Source: Branchiostoma floridae
Taxonomy: Eukaryota > Chordata > Leptocardii > Amphioxiformes > Branchiostomatidae
Length of the DNA stretch: 64,000 bases
Assembly (NCBI RefSeq): GCF_000003815.2
Contig: NC_049983.1
Location: 5,372,803 to 5,436,802, forward strand
Direction: 5' to 3'
The notes below the pieces were generated by a model. The model searched no databases, was not told where the DNA came from, and saw only the letters and a program-made list of their open reading frames with translations. Shown here piece by piece: positions 1 through 11,819 of this stretch (positions are counted from its first letter, which is position 1; the number at the start of each line of letters is the position of its first letter). The position numbers and the translations under genes are program-made.

Positions 1-5
1 ATTTT

Positions 6-106
6 NNNNNNNNNNNNNNNNNNNNNNNNNNNNNNNNNNNNNNNNNNNNNNNNNNNNNNNNNNNNNNNNNNNNNNNNNNNNNNNNNNNNNNNNNNNNNNN
101 NNNNNN
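6..106. other. Assembly gap
   Basis: Run of 101 N. Sequence on its left is only five bases, so nothing can be said about what lies before. Confidence 0.99.
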
Positions 107-169
107 ATGCGGAAGCGTGACATGCATTTGGTATGCGGAAGCGTGAACTACATTAACCATATTTTTCTC

Positions 170-274
170 TGTACTAATAATACTATGTACAAACATACTG
201 TTGAAGATGATCTACACTTTTTATTATCATGTCCCTCGTTTATATTGAGGAAAGACAGAAGATTATGGACGTAA
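170..274 (+). pseudogene. LINE C-terminal fragment (EDDLHF...C motif)
   Basis: A short open stretch of 34 codons ends in TAA. It contains the string VEDDLHFLLSCPSF, which matches the conserved E-D-x-x-H-F-x-x-x-C segment at the C-terminus of the LINE at 55-57.5 kb (EDEHHFEVEC) and the fragment at 46.6-46.9 kb (EDEIHFLIDC). No start codon or reverse transcriptase is attached, because the N run lies just upstream. It is best read as the decayed end of a non-LTR retrotransposon ORF, transcribed rightward. The following ~400 bases probably include its 3' untranslated part, but no tail repeat was recognised. Confidence 0.6.
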
Positions 275-1999
275 TTACCTTGTATATTGTGCATCCTATA
301 ATCCGTCTTCTTATGGACCGAACCAGTTAGATAATGTCACATAGTTTTCTACATTATTGTTATGGTTAACGTTATCTTCTTTATGAAAAATCAGGAGAAA
401 CCAGACTGATGTGTATGGCAGAAGAAAAGCGGATCCTGCGAAAAGAACTCTACAACAGACCTTAGTCAGCTTACAGATGTACCCTATGTGGCAGAGAATG
501 TAATGCTCGTATAGGACTGTTTAGCCACAGTCGACGCTGTAGGGCTGATATCAATTAGGATTTTGCCATGGTCAATATTGACCGAATGAGGCCATATATA
601 GATTGAAGCCGTCAGTTGCAGTAGCAATTTAAGTCCTTAATTTCTAATGCTTTAAATCTCTCTATTATTGTAATGGGAAGTTCTTGATACAAGTCTTAAA
701 GTTTTGTACGTGTACTGTTTTAGATCTTGTTTGCACGTGTTGCAATCGATTGAAGGATCGATCGACTGACAATTCGGACTATGACCTCCCAAAGATAATG
801 TCATAATAAGACAATTGTCTGTGTAATAGTATCAGAAGTTCAGAATATTTTCGCACCTCCTTAAGGCCACTTTTGCCCCCCCCCCCCTAAGGAACCAACC
901 CTGCACAAACCAGATCCCCCCCCCTCAAGCTCACCATATACACCCCGGGGCGGGTCAGTAACATTAAAATGCGTCGCCTATGTCCCTGTCTTTTTTAGAC
1001 ACCTTTACTTGTTTGCAATTTGTTGTAGCTCTCTCTTCAAAACTTCCCTCCTGTCGAAAATGGCACAAGTAATTTGAAATAAGCACAAAATTCCTGCTTT
1101 ACATGCAGCCAATCACATTGCAGCAAACCAAACAACACCATCTAGCGACCCACTTCAAAACTGCAGTACTTCGCCATGCAGGATTCAAGATGGCGGCGTA
1201 TTGCCGAGCGCTAAAGTTTCTTCCTTCGAGGCCACATAAATGCATCTCAAACTCGGAAAAATGGATTGAATACCCGCGCACAAGAAAGAAAAAATGTTGT
1301 TCACCCCATGATTATTTTTTCTGAGTGCTGATTCTTCATTTATAGAGTGAAAATTTACGAGAATAATTGAGGACATTTCTACTCGAGCTCCGTATACATT
1401 GTGTATGTACCCGATAGACCTCGTGGTAACATTTGATTTTTTTTCATAGGAACGGATATGCATTTATTGTAGGCTAATCTAATTTGATTTGTGGCTATTT
1501 TCCCCTTCCGTGACCATAGTAAGATCGTGTCTAAAATGACTAGTATTTTCTTGAAATTGTCCAGACTTCTGTGTCCAAAAAATGGTTCAGCCAAAAAATA
1601 ATCTAGGGTCGGCATGTTTTTCTACGGTCGGTCGGGAAACAGGAAAGACAACATTTTTCTTATGCTGTCAGTGTTCCTCTTGGCTGATCATGATTGGCTG
1701 CTGCCTTAGATTTATGTCCCACAAAACTTCAGACTGCCCGAAGCCAGCGGATTCTCAAAAAAGCTGCGATTTGCCAAGACCATGCACTGTGAGAGTTTGT
1801 GTCATATTGAATAATCATGGTCAGTTTTACCTCAATACGAACAGATCCCAGGTGATTCTCGCTATCAATTATTTTTTGTCACAGTGCTCTAATTTAATTC
1901 ATATCTTCGCCCAAATCCATTGCAGCTTTGAGAGTTGTAACTGTAGTGAAGTTGTAATTGGATGTTTATTTATGTGGTGAGCATGTGCGGTCACTGAAC
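275..1999. other. Unassigned non-coding stretch
   Basis: No convincing coding exon was seen on either strand. It contains C-rich homopolymers near 877-888 and 917-924. A segment at about 1594-1665 recurs at about 12888-12955 (shared core CTAGGGTCGGCA and TTCTACGGT), so at least part of it is dispersed repeat. Confidence 0.6.
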
Positions 2000-2004
2000 T
2001 TAGA

Positions 2005-2030
2005 TGCAAGATACAAGATACAAGATAACT
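2005..2030 (-). repeat. (CAAGATA)n short tandem repeat, probable LINE 3' tail
   Basis: Three to four copies of ATACAAG end in ATAACTTTATTGG. On the minus strand this reads as a polyadenylation-like AATAAAG followed by a short tandem repeat, the usual 3' end of many non-LTR elements. It suggests a minus-strand LINE tail ending here. No ORF was recognised next to it. Confidence 0.45.
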
Positions 2031-2281
2031 TTATTGGAGGTCACAGTGTACCACTGAATTAAAACCAATTTACACTCATATTAAAAACATTTCAAATTGC
2101 CAGCAAGTATAACACTCGTTCTCATTGAAATGTCGAAAATGGCATTTTTTTGGTCGAAAAATGAATCTGCTTTATTTTCAGTGAAAACTACCTGGTTGTT
2201 TAGGAAAATTCCTCTTTTAACCATAGCCAAAAAATGGCAACTTATTATTTTCGGTCCCATTGGTAATGCATTACAGGGCAG

Positions 2282-2311
2282 GTAACAAACGTTACCGGTA
2301 ACGTTTGTTAC
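2282..2311. repeat. Perfect 30-bp palindrome with dispersed half-sites
   Basis: The sequence from 2282 to 2311 is its own reverse complement, with half-site GTAACGTTTGTTAC. The half-site recurs in direct orientation near 2460 and 2641, always followed by A. Clustered half-sites like this occur as subterminal protein-binding repeats in DNA transposons, but no transposon ends were found around them. Confidence 0.7.
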
Positions 2312-3299
2312 AACAGTAGACTTTACCCTGTTTTCTTCGAAAGGACTCACCTTATTGACTACATCATTTAGGTATAAGTGGACGTCCCTAGGAACATTTT
2401 AAAAGTGGGAAGCTTTTTTACACCAGGTCAAATAGAAAGCTTAGACAGCCTCGAACAATGGTAACGTTTGTTACAGTCATTCTGTACAACATTTTGTTAA
2501 GCAAGGTGGGATACAAATGACAGTCAACAACCCTTTCTTGTTTCTTTAGAAAGCAGGAAAAACTCTACAGCGTCACGAAAACGGTCATTTGTAGTCTTAT
2601 ACGTGGATAATATAACCATGGCAACCATCGTACTCATGGTGGTAACGTTTGTTACAGAATCTGGCGACAGGCATAAACCACCTCACACAGCCTCCAAGAT
2701 CAGTGACAGTAGCGATCTGACGTGATCGGTCAGAGGGCCTAGTCAGCTGGTTTCACCTACCGAACAATCATTCTGGGAACTGAATTGTTACATTTTTGAC
2801 TACTATTTGAATTCTTCGTTTCTTCTCAGGCGACAGCCATTTTTTAGGGGTTGAAATCTCACCCGAGGCTGTAATAACCTTCAAAGCCATGAACCAATAT
2901 GAATGTTGTTGTGCATCTTTTGTAAAACATTACAGGGGTTGTGGAAAAATGAAGGAACAAGTGATTTTGTCTACAATTTGCTCCATATCAATGCGTAAAG
3001 TCAGGCGACAGCATTTCGACATTAAAATGAGAACAAGCCATAAGTGGTATAGCCTAAATGTTTAAAACAGTAAGACAGACATTATCTAAAATCGACATGT
3101 ATCCTGTAAACATATTTACAACTAGAAAGGCCGACATTTGCTTGAGAGCAAATACAGCATATTTCAGCCATCTCCCTCATGCAACAATAGGCCTTGAGGT
3201 CGTTGACCCCTTTGGCCATTGGAAAATGACCCAAAAAATTCCCAAATATATCATTTTAAAGTGTTCCATGCCACAAATTATACAGGGGTCATTTGGATA

Positions 3300-3860
3300 A
3301 ATATCTAGAGCACCTGACTTTACCAAATTTAGGGTCATCTGGTTGTAAAACGAGGGAACTGGAGCAAAAAAATGTCAAATTTTTGTCCAAAAATGGCCAT
3401 AAAATCGCAATATTAAGCATTATGTTGTACTGTATGGAAAAACTGTTATTGAATTCATGCGCACATAATTGAAGGGCACTTTTATACCAAATTTCAGGTC
3501 ATTCGATTGTAAAACGAGGGTACAGGAGGCAAAAATGTGCTTTTTTTGTCAAAACATGGCCAAAAATCTCAAAATTAAGCATTTTGTTGTACCGTATGCC
3601 AAAACTGTTATTAAACCTGGGTGGGCATATGATCAGGGCACCTCTGTACCAAATTTCATGTCATTCGGCTGTAGTACCAGGGTACTGGAGCCCAAAATAT
3701 ACATAAAAATTGACAAAAACCTCAATAAAATCATTTTAAAGCCAGATATGAAAAAAATGAAAAAAACCCTGAGGGTATTGGCTTACTCTACCTTTGTGCC
3801 AAATTTCAAGTCAATCGGTTCAAAAACGGCGAAGTTGATTCGATTTGAAGATTTGACAGG
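3300..3860. repeat. Degenerate ~165-bp tandem repeat, three to four copies
   Basis: The block beginning 'CACCTgactttACCAAATTT...TCAT.CGgTTGTA' recurs at about 3310, 3475, 3640 and 3790. Each copy continues with an A-rich stretch and an 'AAATTAAGCATT.TGTTGTAC' type core. The copies differ at many positions. The open frame across it is repeat-derived and looks non-coding. Confidence 0.6.
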
Positions 3861-4084
3861 AGAAAAAAACATTACGAATACAATATATTTCACCATACCT
3901 ATGGTATGGCTGAAATATAATAACAACTGTACAATATATCACTGACCATACTAATTGATAAGACGTGTCAGGTATGGAATACAGGACTTAGGATAATGAT
4001 TGATGTTAGCTTTCTGGCAGTACAGTTTGTGGCTATTGCGAGTCGACCTGCCTGTGATCTGTACCCTAGATGGCGACAACCAGT

Positions 4085-5060
4085 CTCTTCAGTTCAGTTC
4101 AGTTCATCCTCATATAAGGTGCCATTAACAATGTCTGACCAAGCGTTTCTATCTAGCATGGCGACTAGCAAGTTGTAGTCCTTTAAACCAACCTCCTCCT
4201 CCAAAACTTTCAGTCGTCCCCTTTTTCTCTTTGCGTCAGGTTCCCAGAGGAGAACTAGTCTCTAACTCAGAGTTCATCAGGGATCGGGCAAACTTTAGGC
4301 ACAGCTGTTCGCGTCTGGTAGCAAGTGAAGTCAGTCCAAGGTGTTCCAGTGCATGCGGGTACCCGATGTAGTCCGTGCCCATGATGGTACGGCACGCCCT
4401 TTTCTGTAGCCGTTCTAGTTGGTCAGACTGGCGCTGGGTCAGGCCGGAGTTCCAGACAGGAACAGCGTACTCCAATATCGGCCTGATGTAGCCAATATAC
4501 AAATGTAGATAGCTGTCAAATCACATTGGGGCAGATTAAACTTTTTCAACCGTTTCAAGGGGAAATGTTTTCTGCCCGCTTTCGCTGTCATGTTGTTGAC
4601 CTGTATGTTCCATCGGAGATTGCTCTGAATGTGGAGACCAAGCACTTTCAGACTAGGGACCACAGCCAAGTCTGTATCGTTGATCAGGAGAAGGGAGGAG
4701 GATTCCTGGCGAATGTCACGTGTTTCCATTAAGTTCATGTCATCGACATATTTCCAGACAGGGCTGGTAACCTCACTTGCAGCATCGTCGATGAGAGCTA
4801 AGAGCAGAATGGGACCAAGGAGAGTCCCCTGAGTCACTCCACACGACCGAGTTTCCCAGTTGGAGAGTGACTGACAGTACCGTACACATTGTCTCCTATC
4901 AGAGATGAAACTGCACAACCACGGCACTAACTCCGGTCTCAAGCCCTTCATCAGCAGTTTACTGATAACACTGTTGTGATGAACCCTGTCAAAGGCATTG
5001 GAGAAATAGGTGGCTACGACAGTGCTGGTAGATGAGGGTGTTCCAGCTCCTTAAAACAGC
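4085..5060 (-). pseudogene. Non-LTR retrotransposon fragment (reverse transcriptase, YVDD)
   Basis: Minus-strand frames give an LRPELVPWL...SDRRQCVRY block, then GVTQGTLLGPILLLALIDDA, then the catalytic KYVDD (about 4738-4752), then LQSNLRW-like, RPILEYAVPVWNSGLT and RREQLCLKFARSL blocks. This order is the reverse transcriptase and C-terminal region of a jockey-superfamily (CR1/L2-like) LINE. It closely resembles the nearly intact element at 38.7-42 kb, which has KYVDD and RPVLEYVCQVWHPGLT. The ORF is broken by a frameshift near 4440-4500. The endonuclease and the N-terminal half are missing. Short GAACT repeats at about 4088-4108 fit the 3' tail on the minus strand, just past the stop. It is a 5'-truncated dead copy. 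Confidence 0.85.
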
Positions 5061-5376
5061 TTGTTGACCAAATCTACCAAAGCGTGGACCGTCAAGCCAC
5101 CTTTAGGGTTCCCAAATTGTCTTGGTCGAAAGTGATATCATTGTGTATCCACTTAGAGACGAAAAATTCAGCAATCTTAGCAAAGATTAATGCTTGCATT
5201 GTTCTTGAACATTTTGCCATATGTTTCAGTGTTCTGGAATGACAGTTTTATAACATCAGATTATTGCTAGCTTTTCATACTGCATTACAACCATACATGT
5301 ATAGGTATGTATGTTTTACATTTTACAGACCCTTGGCCTTATGCTACATGTCTACAAACTATAATATAGAATCACT

Positions 5377-6060
5377 TTAACTTATTAATTCTAGCAGTCC
5401 ACAGCCGTCTGTTCCTAGCTTGTCCCATACTTCGCAGCTGTGCGTGAGGGTTGAACAGACAGAGGATTTGTACAGACATAATTTCATTGTGTGCGGAAGT
5501 CTGTGATCCCTCCATATATGGTGCAGGGAACTGAAGCGGGATTGTGCTATGTCCATTCTATATTTCACATCTGCTTTTTGGTCACCTTCACACTGCATGC
5601 GGCTTCCAAGGTAGTCAAATGTGTGGACATTCTCTAGTTGTTGGCCCTGTAGGACGACGTTGTCACGTTCTTTCTCCTTCGCGAGTCTCTTCTGGCGCTG
5701 TACTTCCTTGTCTGCCAGGCTACCGGCGCGTGACTGAATGATGTAAGCACCAGCAACTCCGATGGATGGCTAGGCCCCTTTTGGTGGAGAAGTCTCTAGT
5801 GCACTCTGGGCAGCTGTGTTTAAGGTTCAGAGCAGCTATCTCAGCCATCCAGCAGCCCTGCGTCGTCAGCGTACTCCAGGCAACTGATGGTTACCTGGTG
5901 GGGAGGGCTGCCTACCGTTACCCCAGAGTCGGGATTGTCATGTAGTGCAAATATGGGATAAAGGCAACGGGAGAAAAGATGTCTCCTTGCAGAACCCCTC
6001 GCGAGATCTTAAAAGGTTCTGAGAGCACTTGGTTGCCGTTAGGGTTTGTCATACAAACGC
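5377..6060 (-). pseudogene. LINE reverse transcriptase fragment (YADD)
   Basis: Translated on the minus strand it shows RGVLQGDIFSPVAF (about 5960-6000), LEYADDAGLLD (about 5865-5900), then a block with RMQCEGDQKADVKYRMDIAQ and FSSLHHIWRDHRLPHTMKLCLYKSSV. These correspond to the GVxQGxxxSP motif, the YADD catalytic box and the downstream 'dI..Ri..A...f..l..iW......tK..ly...v' segment. That last segment is also seen in the LINE at 62.8-63.8 kb. Several frameshifts and stops separate the blocks. It is a different lineage from the YVDD fragments on either side. Confidence 0.75.
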
Positions 6061-6577
6061 ATCCACTGGCTACATGTATAGGTATCCGCTACATCTATCA
6101 TCCTGCCAACTAAGTAGGTTGTAGTTTTGCATGTGAGCTGCTGCAGTTGAAATCTGTGGATCTCTGCCTTTGGTATCTTGCATAACTTTTTAACAAGTTC
6201 TGCAGATGACTGTGGGACGTTCAGAACTTTTTACATGTTCAGCAGAAGATTGCAGGACGTTTTTCTAAAGATTGTCTGACGTTTCGCAGAAGATTATGTG
6301 ACGTTCTGGGCCAGGAAGATGAGGGACGTCTTGTGCAGCTTGTGGCATGTTTGCTGTTGACACTCACTGTTGACACACATACAAATATAAATTTATGTAC
6401 TTATTATATATTGGTGGCAAATTAATTGTGAGATTCACAGTTACATGTACAAAGTTTTTTTTACAAACACTACAGGTAAAATACATCAATCAACTTATAC
6501 ACATTTGTTGCCAACTTACAACATGATAAAATACAATATATTATTAATAATAATTACGCAGCAATGTTAAATAAAAG

Positions 6578-7110
6578 TCATTTACTGCTGTTCAAGAGCT
6601 TGACAATATCGCGGTATTGGACTTTGGGCATATCGTTTTGTGCATGCTGGTATGGTGTCGATTTTGTTTTTTGTCTTGTTTCCCTCCCCGTGACTTCACC
6701 TCTGGTGCGTGGTAGCCAAGTGTAGTACACGTCATGACTTGGCCAGCTTCTTTCCAAACTCCAGGCACAGGTCCTCCCTCCTCTCATAGAGGCTCTGTAA
6801 CTTCAGTGCTTTGCAAGACTGCTCATATGAAAGGGTATGGCCTAGGATGATCCTACTTGCCCGTCGTTGGATTCTTTCGATCTTCTTGTGTTGTGTGTTC
6901 GTAAGGCCAGGGTGCCAAACAGGGGCAGTGTATTCCAAAACGGGACGAATGAAGCAGGTGTATACAGTCACTAGGTCGTCCACGGGTAGGTTAAACTGTC
7001 GGAGTCGGCAAAGAAGGTACAGTCTCTGACCTCCTTTCTTTGTTATGTCCAAAACGTGGGTGCCCCACACTAGGTCTCCTTGGAACCCCACTCCTAGGCA
7101 CTTGGCGACA
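6578..7110 (-). pseudogene. LINE 3' coding fragment (YVDD-family C-terminus)
   Basis: The minus-strand frame carries GGQRLYLLCRLRQFNLPVDD, VYTCFIRPVLEYTAPVWHPGLT, ERIQRRASRIILG and RREDLCLEFGKKLAKS. A frameshift later comes an ending with YRDIVKLLNSSK and a stop. This is the same C-terminal domain as in the 38.7-42 kb element (RRLYMLRTLSKYCLTTSDLV, RPVLEYVCQVWHPGLT, RREELCRTYASSLWKS). Only the last ~170 residues remain. It is a 5'-truncated copy, transcribed leftward. Confidence 0.8.
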
Positions 7111-7505
7111 CTTTGGGCCCTCTTCCTATTATGTCTGGACAGTAACCTCTATAAGCAACCCGACTTTGGCAACGCCTCACAACCACCTTTGGATTTTGCA
7201 GAGTTTAAAGAGTGTGTACTTTAATCAAGAAAATTACATTATATTTGGAAACTGGATAAGATACGGAGATTACTTCTGGACGTTTCAACTGACTTCTATA
7301 TATATATCACTGGTCTTCAGCACCACTAAAATGAACTGGCATCATTTTGGTGAATTTACTCTTTAAAGTAGTACATCTGAAATCATATGCAAATACTCAT
7401 GGGATGTTATCCTGTATGTTGTAAAAAATGCAGGAAAATTAGTCTTTCGCGTGGGAAGAAATTGTTGTGTTTTCAGCCATGAAAAAATTTGGGTCAGTAG
7501 ATAAG

Positions 7506-8112
7506 CACCCCCGTTAAACTCCACCTCCGGTTATGCCGGGACACCTCCAGTTATGCCGCATCCACCTCCGGTTTTGCCGGGACACCTCCGGTTTTGCCGG
7601 GACACCTCTGGTTATGCCGCATCCACCTCCGGTTATGCCGGGACACCTCCGGTTATGGCATCAACAGTTTGGTACGACAGAAGTCAGAAAATCGCCCATA
7701 CCAACAAAACAGAGAAACCTGATGTCATCCTTTGCCTCCATTTCGTTGGCTAGCACCTTTTTCCGAGTGTTTGCCAAGTTTGGCGGTCCAAGACCCGGTA
7801 GTTCTCGCTAACACCCCTGACCTCCCGTCACGATACTGACCCGGAAGTAGTGTTGGAGCGCGCGCTTATTTCGAAATTCTCGGCACCGGGGGCCATGTGG
7901 TTATAATTTGTGACTGAACAGCGGCCCCAAGTACTCGCTAGGATTCCTGACAGAATTTGGAATTATCCATGAATATTCAGGTAACTGCTATAATGTTGTA
8001 AGACGACGTCGCTGAGAAGAGATACAGACAAGCCTTGTCACAGGAGAAACCGGAGGTGTCCCTGCCTAAACAAGGGTGTACATTAACGCCGGTGTCCTTG
8101 TGATTATATAGT
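7506..8112 (+). repeat. Left long inverted arm of the 4.3-kb element
   Basis: Runs from CACCCCCGTTAAACTCC to CGGTGTCCTTGTG. It differs from the right arm mainly by about one extra ~41-bp block of the CCTCCGGTTATGCC repeat. Open frames through this block are repeats of the same unit and are not genes. Confidence 0.85.
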
Positions 8113-11100
8113 TTTGCCTGTATTGAGTTTGCGTTCTTATAGCTAGGTGTACAAAGGCTATTTTAACTTATGAATTCATCTATGCCACACTTTACAGCAG
8201 GCTCTTCCTAGCCCATTCTTTTTTTTAGCGTGCATTCCCACTTGCGAAAGAGATTCTAAACTTTTCTCTGTTTGTAGAGACGATTTATCTAATCATTTTT
8301 TACTCTGTGACAGGAGGGTAACGTCCGGCGACAGAGTATTGTTTCTGACGATGTAACGCGCGTTCGCATCTGTATCTGTATGTTCCCTTTGCCACATGAG
8401 TAGTTTGGCATGTCCTCTGCACGACGTTGCGCCATGATGCACTTTTTTTCGCAGCAGCTGTTTTTATTATCGATGTAATAATTTCAGAAATCACCCCTAT
8501 TTCCTTAGTATTATGGAACAGCTAACCAATAGGCCATGTGGTTTGGTAATTGGCTTGATGCATGTATGGGGTTATGTGTTCTCTAACGTAGGACATCTGT
8601 CGGTGCAGAGGAATCCCTAACAAGATGTTAGGCTTTGTGTCCTGGTAAGCAATCAGTGATATAAGGGCTTCAGTTTCTTTTTTGCGTGATAATGCACTAT
8701 ATCTTCGCGGTAGCTTTTCTTCTAATCGATGTAATAATTTCAGAAATCACCCCTACGTCCTTAGAAGTCGAGATTTGCATTATTTCCGCGGGTTAGGCCT
8801 TGTGGTACACATGTAGTAGATAATGCCAAGCAGATGTTACAGGATTCTCGAAATTCTCTAATCGTTTTGTGGCAAATTGTGCACGTCGTCACAGGCAACG
8901 TTTTACAATGGTGTGCGTCTCAGGCATCCATATGTGAAACTTTGTGATTGTTTTCATTTTGTGTCGTTCTTTTGAGACGCTGATTTTGCTGCTGATGCAT
9001 ACAGGATTGTGCTTTAAAGTTGGCAGCTTTCAAGTACGTTTTTTTTGTATAAGTCAATGCGATATCGATATTATCTGTATGCGATATAAACGCCACACCA
9101 CAGAAAACAACACAATCGACATAAACCATAATTACGTCAAAGAGTATGTTACCCACGATTACTTGTTTTTCATGTGATGTTATGCAAGTATTGTGACTAT
9201 AGTCTCTGCATGTTGCAGTTGTGCCTTTAATATCATTCCTTCTACATGATAAAGCTGATATGCACCTTACAACTTTCTGTTGCTCTCAGTGTGCTACAGT
9301 GTGTCAATAGACATAGAACCATTTGAGAGCAGGCTATTGACAGCCGGCAGCCCGTCATGCCAGCCAATAAGAGCTTGTCACCAGACTTTCCCGCCATTAT
9401 TCGCCAGTTTCTGGTCCGTCTCTCGTCCAAGCCAACATAGCGCTGAATATGGGCGCTGAATTTTCTACTTGGGCCAAGTTCAGTGCAGCGCTTGAAGCGT
9501 TCCAGGAAGCCAACCATGTTGAGTGAGCATAGTGACTTATTAGACAGTGGTAAATGAGAATGGCAAGCTGCAGACAACGTTGACAAGTCTATAGGGCAGA
9601 GGAACATGTCTACAGCGCAGCAAAATTTGGATGTGTCAATCATTGCAAACCACGATGTTTATCATTGCTAAAGCCAATGGATTAACATCACATGCAGCTA
9701 TATATTGTTGTTAAGTTCAGGATGATAGTGAGCCAATATCAATAGACATGATTTTTAGACTTACTTGAAGCCTTTGTTGTAGTAAAAATGATTTATCACC
9801 AAATATGTGGAATAGTGGAAGCCAGTCAATTGCACATCGGATTGGTCAATTCGGTCAATTGCACGGAAGCACAAAATCCCAAACCGGCTCCTATCACTCC
9901 TATCACTTCGCTTATCTGCACGACGAAAAGTCACCAATGACGGGAGATTGCATGAAAATTTGTCAAACATCGTCGACAAATTGACTGAAAATGCGTGCTA
10001 AATATCGTCAAACACGGTACAAATAAGCCGATAACTGTTAATATGCTACGTGAGATGAAACTATCTCAGTAATTTTGAATGCAGATGTTATAGCCTCTCT
10101 GAGGCCTTTTTAGTCTTTTTTCGGCTCGTAATACACTTTTGCTGGCCATTTCTTTTTGTACTTTTTGTTAAGAATTGCTTAATAACTAGGAAAAAAATCT
10201 ATATGGATATGCAAAACCATTTTAGTAGAAAATATATAAATCTATATGGATATGCAAAACCATTTTAGTAGAAAATATATAGAGGGGCCAATGTGGTGCT
10301 GTCCGTGTTTTAAGAAGTTTTTGTTGTCATATCAATTGTGGGAAAGATATTATGATATATGTAGAAATGACATTCTTTGCAAAATACTGTCCAGTTGTAA
10401 TCAGGTAGACAGGATGTCTTAAGATGTCCACTTCCAGCCATTAACTGTTCTATGAACTATCTCATTGTATGTTAGGCACCTCTTACGCACCCGGTGCCTC
10501 TGAAACCGCACCATCAGTGAGCTGTCTGATCAATAGAAAGGCATCAGGACAGTTCGGCACATGGACACTTCGATCCGGATATTTCGGTCCCAAGTTCAGG
10601 ACACTTCGACCTCAGGTTCAGGACTGATTTCGGGCCCGGGTCCAGGCCTCGATAGTTATCTACCACGTGGCCCGAGTCGGCTGAATAACGTATAGTCTTA
10701 GGGCGTATAATTTTACAGTATCATATACTGTTCTCCTGTCTATTCGAGGAAATCGCAATTAGTTTGGCCCTGTTACTTATGTGTACATACATGCTATACA
10801 ATGTACAAATTGATCAAAAAGTTTTGTGGAATAATGATAAAATGTTAAACATTAAGTCTTGAACCATAGCAAACACACTAACCTACCACATTTACATCTG
10901 ACACAGCAAAGAAGCTCGCCCGTAAAATCAAACCAATTTTTTCGTTGTCGGTCATGGTCGGTAACGATCAGCCAGAGACGGGACGCTCGGAACTAATGCT
11001 GGCAGGTACCGGGCATCTCCGAATGCTTTCCAATATAGCAACCCGGTAGTTGAACATTAAAAAAATTATTTGTAACAAGTCGCGTTGTGGTGTACTTTAA

Positions 11101-11266
11101 TAGAAATCATCATCATGACAACATTACTTGACGCTTGGACTAGCTATTTCTTCATTTTTGTTTTTTGTTTAATTTGCACAAGGCAGTACATTGAATTTGA
11201 GTTGACTCTGAGTTTTGTTGTCAATTTGACAATCATCCACACCATGGCAAAATGCAATGATTACTA
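8113..11266. other. Interior of the 4.3-kb element, no recognised genes
   Basis: AT-rich sequence without convincing coding content. A 40-bp direct repeat (ATCGATGTAATAATTTCAGA...) occurs at about 8470 and 8725. Another duplicated segment lies at 10197-10282. No DDE, helicase or recombinase motif was seen in any frame. Confidence 0.6.
10197..10282. repeat. Tandem duplication of a 43-bp unit
   Basis: Two adjacent, essentially identical copies starting ATCTATATGGATATGCAAAA. They look recent. Confidence 0.9.
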
Positions 11267-11814
11267 TCACAAGGACACCCCCGTTAATGTCCACCTCCGG
11301 TTATGCCGGGACATCCCCTGTGACAAGGCTTGTCTGTATCTCTTCTCAGCGACGTCGTCTTACAACATTATAGCAGTTACCTGAATATTCATGGATAATT
11401 CCAAATTCTGTCAGGAATCCTAGCGAGTACTTGGGACCGCCGTTCAGTCACAAATTATAACCACATGGCCCCCGGTGCCAAGAATTTCGAAATAAGCGCG
11501 CGCTTCAACACTACTTCCGGGTCAGCATCGTGATGGGAGGTCAGGGGTGTTAGCGAGAACTACCGGGTCTTGGACCGCCAAACTTGGCAAACACTCGGAA
11601 AAAGGTGCTAGCCAACGAAATGGAGGCAAAGGATGACATCAGGTTTCTCTGTTTTGTTGGTATGGGCGATTTTCTGACTTCTGTCGTACCAAACTGTTGA
11701 TGCCATAACCGGAGGTGTCCCGGCATAACCGGAGGTGGATGCGGCATAACCAGAGGTGTCCCGGCAAAACCGGAGGTGTCCCGGCAAAACCGGAGGTGGA
11801 GTTTAACGGGGGTG
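11267..11814 (-). repeat. Right long inverted arm of the 4.3-kb element
   Basis: Reverse complement of the left arm. The inner end reads CACAAGGACACCCCCGTTAA and the outer end AACGGGGGTG, followed by ATAAG. The shared body includes a segment with GCTAGCGAGTACT-like and GCGCGCGCTT-like landmarks in mirrored order. Confidence 0.85.
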
Positions 11815-11819
11815 ATAAG

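Larger units (their letters stand above)
7506..11814. mobile_element. 4.3-kb element with ~0.6-kb terminal inverted repeats and ATAAG target duplication
   Basis: The left arm (7506-8112) and right arm (11267-11814) are near-identical inverted copies. The outer ends begin CACCCCCGTTAAACTCC. The bases directly outside are ATAAG on both sides (7501-7505 and 11815-11819), which fits a 5-bp target-site duplication of the whole unit. Each arm holds tandem CCTCCGGTTATGCCGGGACA-like units near its outer end, and its inner end carries an inverted variant of the same terminus. The ~3.15-kb interior has no recognisable transposase or other coding region. It is therefore a probable non-autonomous DNA transposon. 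An alternative is two separate smaller insertions in opposite orientation, each with its own short TIRs, with a chance ATAAG match. Confidence 0.75.

Noticed and set aside
3469-3945. 158-codon open frame
   Set aside because: It spans the degenerate 165-bp tandem repeat and shows repeated NF.SFgc.TRV phrases that come from the repeat itself.
7533-7811. Open frames with MPGHLQL/PPVMPGHL repeats, also seen at 11550-11747
   Set aside because: They are translations of the CCTCCGGTTATGCC units in the transposon arms. The two copies are simply the two arms.
9242-9643. 133-codon minus-strand open frame
   Set aside because: No motif, splice signals or family resemblance. It lies inside the non-coding interior of the 4.3-kb element.
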